Shown: positions 15,869 through 21,095 of the stretch, piece after piece | How the letters are laid out: the number at the start of each line of letters is the position of its first letter | Position numbering within the stretch: the first letter of the stretch is position 1 | DNA from: Rickettsiales bacterium | GTDB lineage: Bacteria > Pseudomonadota > Alphaproteobacteria > Rickettsiales > UBA1997 | DNA: 21,095 nt | Reading direction: 5' to 3' | Assembly: GCA_947505885.1 (NCBI GenBank) | Contig: CANNMN010000004.1 | Span: 1 to 21,095, forward strand | Notes under the pieces: model-generated | The model's database searches: none | What the model saw: only the letters and a program-made list of their open reading frames with translations | Told to the model about the DNA's origin: nothing | Made by a program: the position numbers and the translations under genes

Positions 15869-16408
15869 ATGAAGAAAAGGCTCGATACAGATTTTATTAC
15901 ACAACTTGATCAAATAGTTGCGCAATCGAAGGAGGCGTTAATTGCAAATCGGAACAATTTTATTTCCAAGTCTGCCGCATCTGGAACTGTTGGCTCGGGA
16001 GCATTTATAAAATGGAATCTTGATATGACGATCTCTAACATAGTTACCATTTCTGACTCTATCCTGAGGTATGCTATTGAGTACGCTTCAAACGAGAATT
16101 TATCCCTAAAAAAATTGATAGATGTCGCTGCAGAAAAAATTAAGAGCTACAAAATTTCTGAGTTGAGTGAACTTGAAAACCACAATCTAATTCAACGCTG
16201 GTTACGAAAGGATGGTATAAGAAAAATTTTTGAAGATGAAAAATCTAAGCTAGATCTAAGAATCGCAGGAAAGATAGATGGCGCCTACAATGGCTGGCTA
16301 AATCAGAAAAAAATTTACAAGAAAATTACCAAAAGTTGGCATGAAACTTGGTGGGCAAAACACCTTGTATTACCCTTTTTAACAAAGTTACCCCTCCGCT
16401 TCTTTTGA
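15869..16408 (+). CDS. Hypothetical protein, helical, possibly with a shifted membrane tail
   Basis: I do not recognise this 179-residue protein. It is mostly charged and predicted helical (MKKRLDTDFITQLDQIVAQS..., AAEKIKSYKISELSELENHN). It ends with a Trp-rich stretch HETWWAKHLVLPF just before the stop. That ending looks like the approach to a membrane helix, and the -1 frame continues as a hydrophobic segment (TPPLLLTLFFGLALKVLAT) to a TAA near 16455, so the C-terminus may be truncated by a frameshift. An in-frame ATG at 15809 would add 20 residues, but I prefer 15869 because the earlier part overlaps the dyad and promoter area. It is divergent from fic and has no visible partner downstream. 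Confidence 0.55.
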   Translation: MKKRLDTDFITQLDQIVAQSKEALIANRNNFISKSAASGTVGSGAFIKWNLDMTISNIVTISDSILRYAIEYASNENLSLKKLIDVAAEKIKSYKISELSELENHNLIQRWLRKDGIRKIFEDEKSKLDLRIAGKIDGAYNGWLNQKKIYKKITKSWHETWWAKHLVLPFLTKLPLRFF

Positions 16409-16877
16409 CGTTGTTTTTTGGGCTAGCGTTAAAAGTATTAGCGACGTAACCAAGCGGTGAGAGGGTTCTGAGGGCATGTGAGAAAATCTGCCGATTAGTT
16501 CGTAATTGTGAGTAGTTCTGAGGAAAAGTGCGGATGAATTAGAAACCTAAGAGTGAGGCTTCGTGCTAGAGAGGAAGGGAGGGGATCGGTGAGTAATTGC
16601 GAGGATGGTTGGGGAAGTGTTAGTAAGTTTGAGTAAAATGGTGGTCCAAGCGGGGTAAAAAATAAAAATTCTCTAAATCGTAGACCCTTGATTTTATTAG
16701 CTTCAGAGTCATCGACAAGATGTCTGCAGAGTTTGTTGGTTTGTCAAGCGGTTAGCAATAATCAAGTTTCAAACTTGATCTCTTTTACTTCTTGTGTTCG
16801 AAATATAAAATTTAGTCAATTCTAGTCTAATGTTTTAATTTATATCCAAAATATTTTTAACTTACAGTCGCAATAAA
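16409..16877. other. Non-coding stretch with strong G-over-C skew
   Basis: No credible ORF exists here on either strand. From 16441 to 16660 the plus strand is strikingly G-rich and C-poor: a hand count gives about 82 G to 23 C, with runs such as GAGGAAGGGAGGGGATCGG. The second half (16661-16877) is AT-rich and contains a perfect 9-base hairpin at 16761-16779. I cannot assign the G-rich part to a known RNA family. A structured RNA, a decayed gene or a skewed foreign fragment are all possible. Confidence 0.5.
16761..16779 (+). terminator. Perfect hairpin followed by a T-rich stretch
   Basis: ATCAAGTTT and AAACTTGAT are exact inverted arms of 9 bases around a single C. CTCTTTTA follows, as in a weak intrinsic terminator on the plus strand. 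The stem is AT-rich, so it would be inefficient alone. It sits between the skewed non-coding tract and the unknown gene at 16878. Confidence 0.35.
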
Positions 16878-17585
16878 ATGTTCATTATAGACCTGTACTT
16901 AAGATATGAGAATCAAATAAACTTGGTAAAAGATTTAATATTTTTTGCTGGTGCCTACAAAATATTCGCTTACCTAAAAAATAAAAAATTCCAAGATTCA
17001 TGCAGGGAGATAAACGAGAATCTTAAATTCAGAGAAAAAATAGAGCCTCAGTTAGAAGAATTCATTCGAGACAGCGAAATCAAGGATATATCTATTAGGT
17101 TTGTTCATTGGCAAAACTATCCCAGGAGATTATCAGACGATGGCTATAAATTATTACTTAGAATAAATTACGACAATGATAAGCCTTGGTATGGATGGAT
17201 TAGTAATACAGGAATAAATTTTGAACAGCCTCTCAAGTTTTTCAGCAAAAGTGTTTATTTGGATAAGAACGATATATTCTTTATCGCCGACAAGGATCAA
17301 AAATTTAAAAATTTTAAAGAAATAAGATGTACCTTCATCCTACATTTACCTTTCAAAAATATAATTAATTTTGATTTCAAAGAAAGAATCGAATATGAAC
17401 CAGTTTTCTATACTAGATATTTTTACACAAATTGGAAAAAGAACTACGACGATCTTGTGATTTTGAGGGAGCTAAAAGGAAGTGAATACTTTCATTACGA
17501 ACTAAGTCAAAAACGAGTGCTTAAAAAATATTCTTTGGCCAGATACATCTTCTTAAAGATAAAGTTATTTTTCTCTTACAAATAA
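16878..17585 (+). CDS. Hypothetical protein, unknown family
   Basis: The 235-residue protein starts MFIIDLYLRYENQINLVKDL. A moderately hydrophobic stretch at about residues 15-35 (LVKDLIFFAGAYKIFAYL) could be one membrane helix. The rest is soluble, rich in Lys, Phe, Tyr, Asp and Asn (for example FVHWQNYPRRLSDDGYKLLL, KPWYGWISNTGINF) and could fold as mixed alpha/beta. It ends in a basic, hydrophobic tail. The composition is more AT-driven than the core genes, fitting the accessory character of this region. There are no operon partners. The coding call rests on length and consistent protein-like composition. I cannot suggest a function. Confidence 0.6.
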   Translation: MFIIDLYLRYENQINLVKDLIFFAGAYKIFAYLKNKKFQDSCREINENLKFREKIEPQLEEFIRDSEIKDISIRFVHWQNYPRRLSDDGYKLLLRINYDNDKPWYGWISNTGINFEQPLKFFSKSVYLDKNDIFFIADKDQKFKNFKEIRCTFILHLPFKNIINFDFKERIEYEPVFYTRYFYTNWKKNYDDLVILRELKGSEYFHYELSQKRVLKKYSLARYIFLKIKLFFSYK

Positions 17586-17642
17586 AAAAGTTCGAAAAAC
17601 CACAAAAATCCGCTTGCCTAAGCAAGAGGTCGCGAACTTTTT
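17585..17642 (+). terminator. Nested hairpin at the end of the unknown gene, likely intrinsic terminator
   Basis: The outer arms AAAAAGTTCG (17585-17594) and CGAACTTTTT (17633-17642) are exact 10-base inverted repeats. An inner stem CTTGC / GCAAG with a CTAA loop sits between them. The structure begins at the last base of the gene's stop codon and ends in TTTTT, as in an intrinsic terminator that works on either strand. Confidence 0.55.
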
Positions 17643-17656
17643 AGTACAGCCTATGG

Positions 17657-17714
17657 GATCAGTGCCAGAGTGTGTAGAGAGCATCTTGGGGACAGTTCGA
17701 CTCCCCTTTGGTCA
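17657..17714 (+). pseudogene. tRNA-like remnant lacking the anticodon arm
   Basis: A T-arm-like element, GGGGA CAGTTCGAC TCCCC (17688-17706), contains the classic GTTCGA-C core. Upstream, GTGTAGAGAGCATCTT resembles the 3' side of a D-arm. The ends GATCAGT (17657-17663) and TTTGGTC (17707-17713) pair at six of seven positions, counting wobbles, like an acceptor stem. The total is about 58 bases, with no room for an anticodon arm, and no CCA follows. It looks like a deleted tRNA gene. Chance similarity is possible. Confidence 0.3.
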
Positions 17715-17731
17715 AAATTTATAATATGGTC

Positions 17732-17756
17732 TGAAGCCTTATGGCTCTAGGCTTCA
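17732..17756 (-). terminator. Hairpin just after the 3' end of tRNA-Ala
   Basis: TGAAGCC and GGCTTCA are exact 7-base arms around an 11-base loop; a competing AGCC-TTAT-GGCT hairpin lies inside. In the tRNA's direction the hairpin begins 7 bases after the CCA end. The following bases are AT-rich but lack a clean T-run, so it is a processing or termination hairpin with modest support. Confidence 0.4.
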
Positions 17757-17763
17757 AAGAGTA

Positions 17764-17839
17764 TGGTGGAGCTATCGAGATTCGAACTCGAGACCTCTTG
17801 CATGCCATGCAAGCGCGCTACCAACTGCGCTATAGCCCC
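17764..17839 (-). tRNA. tRNA-Ala (anticodon GGC)
   Basis: The 76-base gene folds as a full cloverleaf. The acceptor GGGGCTA pairs with TAGCTCC over seven positions including one G-U. The D-arm is GCGCAGTTGGTAGCGC. The anticodon stem CTTGC/GCAAG holds the loop ATGGCAT with anticodon GGC, and the T-arm is CTCGAGTTCGAATCTCGA-like with a TTCGAAT loop. Discriminator A and a genome-encoded CCA are present. It decodes GCC and GCU alanine codons. It stands alone at the edge of the accessory stretch. Confidence 0.96.
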
Positions 17840-18056
17840 ACACGATAAACTTCTCAAAGCAGCATCTGAGTGATTTGAAACTTTGAAGACGCAATAAAAC
17901 TTGATCACTTTATAATTTTCAATGTCATTGCTAAAAGTTATTATCTCTTGGTTATTTTAAATCCTTCAAGATCAGTGATCTAGGATGATCTTCCACCTCC
18001 CTCTGGACATAAAGATGATTTACTCGGTCTCAATCTTTGCGGCGATCCGAGATTAT

Positions 18057-18710
18057 TTACCTAATCCCCAAAATCTTGTGAGTCTGCAGCGAAAGAAAAT
18101 ATCCGAGCTCGCCACACAACTTCACCGCATGCTTTAGATTAGCTCTGTTCTTAGCTTCATTATATTCATCCATTGGCTGCACATAAATTTGAGCTTTACT
18201 TTTTGACTGACCAACATCCCCCACTTCGCAATAATCCTTGTTCGATTTCGAAATAATAAATTTAAAAGCATCAATGCGCGCAAGTAGGTCTGGCCTGATT
18301 TGGTGATATTTTCCTTTCGTAATTTTCGGCGAACAAATTATTTTAACTTCAGGATTTAATTCTCGAAAAATCGTGCCATTAGTTTCGATCTGAACAAGAA
18401 AACCCAATTTCACCAACTCATCACAAAGCCTTTCAATTGGCTGACGCATCGGCTCTCCGCCAGTAATCACAACTAATTTTTTATTCAGTTTTTTTGCCTG
18501 ATCTAAAATTTTCTTGAGCGAAATTTTTTTGTAAGATTCGAATTCAGTGTCGCAAAATTCGCAGGCGAGATTACAACCGCCGAGTCTGATAAAAGTCGCA
18601 GGCTTCCCAACATAAGGGCCCTCGCCTTGTAATGTTGGAAAAATTTCCTGCACATCAAGATCTTCTCCTGAATGATTTTCAGGTTTTAATTTTTTGTTTT
18701 TACCGAACAT
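18057..18710 (-). CDS. queE: 7-carboxy-7-deazaguanine synthase QueE (radical SAM)
   Basis: The 217-residue protein converts 6-carboxytetrahydropterin to 7-carboxy-7-deazaguanine in queuosine synthesis. MFGKN at the start is the usual opening of alphaproteobacterial QueE. VQEIFPTLQGEGPYVGKPA and FIRLGGCNLACEFCDTEFES follow, with the cluster cysteines 46, 50 and 53 in the CX3CX2C spacing of radical SAM proteins. VVITGGEPMRQP is the SAM-binding GGEP block, and the ETNGT and SPK segments are also family-typical. The frame stays open for another 79 codons upstream, but that part is antisense to the ccmF repeat, so I start at 18710. Its ATG shares the bases CATG with the ccmF start on the other strand. 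Other que genes are not in the window. Confidence 0.92.
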   Translation of the reverse strand: MFGKNKKLKPENHSGEDLDVQEIFPTLQGEGPYVGKPATFIRLGGCNLACEFCDTEFESYKKISLKKILDQAKKLNKKLVVITGGEPMRQPIERLCDELVKLGFLVQIETNGTIFRELNPEVKIICSPKITKGKYHQIRPDLLARIDAFKFIISKSNKDYCEVGDVGQSKSKAQIYVQPMDEYNEAKNRANLKHAVKLCGELGYFLSLQTHKILGIR

Positions 18711-20493
18711 GGCTCCAATTCTAGGTTTTGCACTGCTTCTTCTGATTTTCTCAATCGGAATCTTTTTGCCGTTTTTGATTTTTTTTGCCAGGGGAAATAC
18801 CGGGGGAAATACCGGGGGAAATATCGGGGGAAATACCGGGGGAAATCCCGGGGTAAATCCAAGGAAAAATAAGTTCAAAATCTCGCTCGAAGAGTTGCAA
18901 AAAATATCTCTGCGTCTCCTTGCCACAATGCTTTTTGCCGCGATCATTACACAGATTTGTCTGATTTATTCTTTCGTCATTTCTGATTACTCAGTCGAAA
19001 ATGTTTACAAAAATTCACATCATTTAAAGCCGCTGATTTACAAAATTTCTGGCTCCTGGGGAAACCACGAAGGGTCAATGTTGCTGCTTATTACCACCCT
19101 TTCTGCTTACACTCTTGCTTTTAGTTTTTTGAGCAAAATTTCAGCGCGGCAAAAATTAATTATTACTTCATCGCAGTCTCTAATCATTGCACTTTTTGCC
19201 GCTTTTACCGCCTTCACTTCTAATCCATTCGCGCGAATTTTTCCGATGCCAATCGAGGGTCTTGGTCTTAATCCGATCTTACAAGATATTGGCCTGGCGC
19301 TACACCCGCCAATGCTTTACACGGGCTATCTCGGCTTCTCACTAATTTTTTCTTTCGCCATTGCCGGGCTTCTTTGTGAAAAAGTTGATCGTGATTTCGT
19401 CAGAAAAATGACGCCTTGGCTATTTTTTTCTTACGGATTTTTAACTTTAGGAGTTGGCCTCGGCTCTTGGTGGGCATATCGCGAACTTGGTTGGGGTGGA
19501 TATTGGTTTTGGGATCCAGTCGAAAATGTCTCACTAATGCCATGGCTCATTGCCACCGCATTAATTCACGCGGTTAAACTGGTTGAAAAAAAAGAGATCT
19601 ACAAAAATTGGACAGTTTTTTTAGCGATCCTCACCTTCATTCTTTGTTTGCTTGGAATTTTTCTCACTCGCTCCGGAGTCTTGAGCTCGGTCCATTCATT
19701 CGCCATTGATGCCAAGCGCGGATTTTTTGTAATCACTTTAATTTTCCTAATTGGCGGAGCTGCTTTGCTAATTTTTGGCGCAAAGATGAATCGCTTAAGA
19801 TCAAAACCTGCAATAATCGACAGAAGCGAAAAATTAATTCTGCTAAATAATTATTTCCTGCTCGTCGCTTTATTCGTAGTACTTCTCGGCACTACTTACC
19901 CAATTTTTCTTCGCGGATTATTTAGCGAATTCATTTCAATCGGCGCCGATTACTACAATCAGATTTTTAGAATCATGATCGTGCCATTCCTCGCTTTGAT
20001 TGCCTTTTCAACAAAATCTGCAAAACCTACTCCAAAAAATATTTCTCATCTCGGATTTTTTTTGATTATTCTTGGCGTCACTTTTTCTTCTTATTTTGGA
20101 TTAGTAAAAGAGCTCAGCCTAAAGCAAGGCGAATCTTTCACGCTCGGTGATTACAAAATTAAATTCGAAAAAATTGAATATTTCGCCGGAAAAAATTTCG
20201 TCTCGCGGCAAGGAGATTTCACTCTTTCTAAAAATGGTAAAGAGCTTGGAGACTTACAGCCACAACTGCGCTTCTATCCAGTAAATGATCAAACAACTAA
20301 CGAGGCTTCAATAAAACATCGTATTTTCGGTGATGTTTATTTGGTTATTGGCAATAAGGATGAAAATGAAAATTACGCCATCCGCGCTTATTACAAACCA
20401 TTCATTTGGTTGATTTGGCTGGGATGTGTTTTAATTTTTGGCGCAGCTCTTCTTAAAATTTTCAGAAACTTTTTCCAAAAGACTAAAAAATGA
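18709..20493 (+). CDS. ccmF: Cytochrome c maturation protein CcmF (haem lyase subunit)
   Basis: The 594-residue multi-pass membrane protein joins haem to apocytochrome c in the periplasm with CcmH/I. GSWGNHEGSMLLL, GLNPILQDIGLALHPPMLY and the WWD-type block SWWAYRELGWGGYWFWDPVE are diagnostic for CcmF, and histidines for haem handling are in these blocks. I start at the ATG at 18709 (MAPILGFALLLLIFS), which resembles other CcmF N-termini; a TTG at 18694 is the alternative. Residues 28-51 are a Gly/Asn-rich insert encoded by six 12-bp repeats, between helix 1 and the second membrane segment. The C-terminal periplasmic domain ends with a last helix. The stop overlaps the next start by ATGA. The other ccm genes are not in view. 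Confidence 0.93.
   Translation: MAPILGFALLLLIFSIGIFLPFLIFFARGNTGGNTGGNIGGNTGGNPGVNPRKNKFKISLEELQKISLRLLATMLFAAIITQICLIYSFVISDYSVENVYKNSHHLKPLIYKISGSWGNHEGSMLLLITTLSAYTLAFSFLSKISARQKLIITSSQSLIIALFAAFTAFTSNPFARIFPMPIEGLGLNPILQDIGLALHPPMLYTGYLGFSLIFSFAIAGLLCEKVDRDFVRKMTPWLFFSYGFLTLGVGLGSWWAYRELGWGGYWFWDPVENVSLMPWLIATALIHAVKLVEKKEIYKNWTVFLAILTFILCLLGIFLTRSGVLSSVHSFAIDAKRGFFVITLIFLIGGAALLIFGAKMNRLRSKPAIIDRSEKLILLNNYFLLVALFVVLLGTTYPIFLRGLFSEFISIGADYYNQIFRIMIVPFLALIAFSTKSAKPTPKNISHLGFFLIILGVTFSSYFGLVKELSLKQGESFTLGDYKIKFEKIEYFAGKNFVSRQGDFTLSKNGKELGDLQPQLRFYPVNDQTTNEASIKHRIFGDVYLVIGNKDENENYAIRAYYKPFIWLIWLGCVLIFGAALLKIFRNFFQKTKK
18790..18861 (+). repeat. Six 12-bp tandem repeats inside ccmF
   Basis: Units of GGGGGAAATACC and close variants run head to tail at 18790, 18802, 18814, 18826, 18838 and 18850, with substitutions mainly in the first and last units. 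Each codes for four residues (G-G-N-T type), so copy changes keep the frame. It is a minisatellite-like tract in a core gene. Confidence 0.95.
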
Positions 20494-20774
20494 AATTCAG
20501 AATTTTCCAACCAACAAAATCCGCAATGCAATCTGGTAAAAAAAATACCAAAAAATGGTTAATGCTACCGATTGAAAATAATGCCATACGTTCAGTAAAT
20601 CCAATAACCGGTTGGATTTCAGCAAGTAACACTTCATCGCAATTTAACTTTGAATTTTCTACCAAAGATGAGGCAATTAATTTTGCCCAAAAAGGAGGAT
20701 TTCACTTCGAGGTTGAAGAGCCAAAATTAGCATTAATTAAACCAAAATCTTACGCCGCTAACTTCACCAGTTAG
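20490..20774 (+). CDS. NDUFS4-like NADH dehydrogenase (complex I) accessory subunit
   Basis: The 94-residue protein begins MKFRIFQPTKSAMQSGKKNT, the standard opening of the ETC complex I subunit conserved region family (bacterial counterpart of the 18-kDa NDUFS4/AQDQ subunit). TKKWLMLPIE, PITGWISASNTSSQF and FSTKDEAINFAQKGGFHFEV match the further blocks. In Alphaproteobacteria and mitochondria this small matrix- or cytoplasm-side subunit binds the peripheral arm of complex I near the NADH module. It is made in tight coupling with ccmF (ATGA overlap), so both respiratory-assembly genes share a transcript. It is a good marker of alphaproteobacterial origin. Confidence 0.88.
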   Translation: MKFRIFQPTKSAMQSGKKNTKKWLMLPIENNAIRSVNPITGWISASNTSSQFNFEFSTKDEAINFAQKGGFHFEVEEPKLALIKPKSYAANFTS

Positions 20775-20823
20775 TTTTTAACTCACCACGCCAAGTTTTA
20801 ACCCACCACACCACCAAAACCCG

Positions 20824-21095
20824 ATGCCCACCCTCACCAGATCCACCTTTGGTGTAGCATTTTTGCTTTTTTCATTCTCAGCAAAAGCTCAACAAAGCGC
20901 AGTAAATGAACAAGATTGGATTACTCGTAATCAGCAAAACATTATTGAAGAAACCACGCGCAGCAAGGAGTTAGAGGCGATAGAAAAAGATCGCGAACGC
21001 AGAAAAAAAATAGATCAAGAAAAAAATTGGCAAGAATTTAACGCTTCAGGCAAAGTTAAAAATTGCCTTCCGATCAGTGGAATCAGGCTAGTTGA
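20824..21095 (+). CDS. TpsB-type outer-membrane transporter (ShlB/FhaC/HecB family), 3' end outside window
   Basis: Only the first 90 codons are present. A signal peptide is clear: MPTLTRSTFGVAFLLFSFSAKAQ, with likely cleavage after AKA. A charged helix follows (RSKELEAIEKDRERRKKIDQ). The start of a POTRA domain is seen in NCLPISGIRLV, matching the C-x-P-I-x-x-I-x-L pattern that opens POTRA 1 in two-partner-secretion TpsB proteins. These 16-stranded barrels export large TpsA adhesins or haemolysins, whose genes usually lie next door. The fragment is short, so the barrel itself is not seen. A 49-bp gap with an imperfect direct repeat (TTTTAACTCACCAC / TTTTAACCCACCAC) separates it from the complex I gene. 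Confidence 0.7.
   Translation, partial: MPTLTRSTFGVAFLLFSFSAKAQQSAVNEQDWITRNQQNIIEETTRSKELEAIEKDRERRKKIDQEKNWQEFNASGKVKNCLPISGIRLV

Noticed and set aside
18711..18947. Upstream extension of queE on the minus strand with Phe-Pro-Pro repeats
   Set aside because: It is only the antisense of the ccmF repeat and first helix; QueE proteins normally start at MFGKN.
1..21095. CRISPR array or insertion sequence
   Set aside because: No regularly spaced direct repeats with unique spacers, and no transposase or integrase coding sequence, were seen; the two tandem repeats are inside protein genes.

Overview
The window is AT-rich and reads as part of an alphaproteobacterial chromosome. I cannot name the species. 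Two proteins point to Alphaproteobacteria: a HAD hydrolase of the TIGR01459 type and an NDUFS4-like complex I accessory subunit. The intergenic palindromes are of the kind seen in Rickettsiales-like and other endosymbiont genomes, so an AT-rich Rickettsiales/Holosporales-type lineage is my best guess. argH and a photolyase-family gene argue against an extremely reduced genome. Shine-Dalgarno sites are scarce, and several start codons overlap the preceding stop (ATGA or TAATG).

Left part (1-5422, + strand). The window opens inside an iron-sulfur photolyase/cryptochrome gene. A gene-free stretch of about 400 bp follows, then a Pro/Thr/Ser-rich membrane protein with 46-residue tandem repeats. 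Next is a tightly overlapping trio: a TIGR01459 HAD hydrolase, a membrane-anchored parvulin-type prolyl isomerase, and the 23S rRNA 2'-O-methyltransferase RlmB.

Middle (5423-14041). A palindromic intergenic element lies before nadK. On the minus strand are argH, a 45-residue LptM-like lipoprotein that overlaps holB, and anmK. ftsW and a Bcr/CflA-type MFS transporter run on the plus strand, divergent from argH. They converge on a small membrane protein and lepB. These are core functions: NAD(P) supply, arginine synthesis, peptidoglycan recycling and septal synthesis, DNA replication, and protein export.

Accessory stretch (about 14042-17860). This holds a class II Fic AMPylase-type protein, a frameshifted hypothetical gene behind it, two unrecognised genes on the other strand, a 470-bp non-coding region with very strong G-over-C skew, a tRNA-like remnant, and an intact tRNA-Ala(GGC). 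It looks like gene-turnover territory between lepB and the tRNA. I found no integrase, transposase or CRISPR array.

Right part (18057-21095). queE (minus) and ccmF (plus) diverge from overlapping start codons within a single CATG. ccmF carries a 12-bp tandem repeat that encodes a Gly/Asn-rich loop, and its stop overlaps the start of the NDUFS4-like gene. The window ends inside a gene for a TpsB (ShlB/FhaC-type) outer-membrane transporter, so a secreted partner may lie just beyond the edge.
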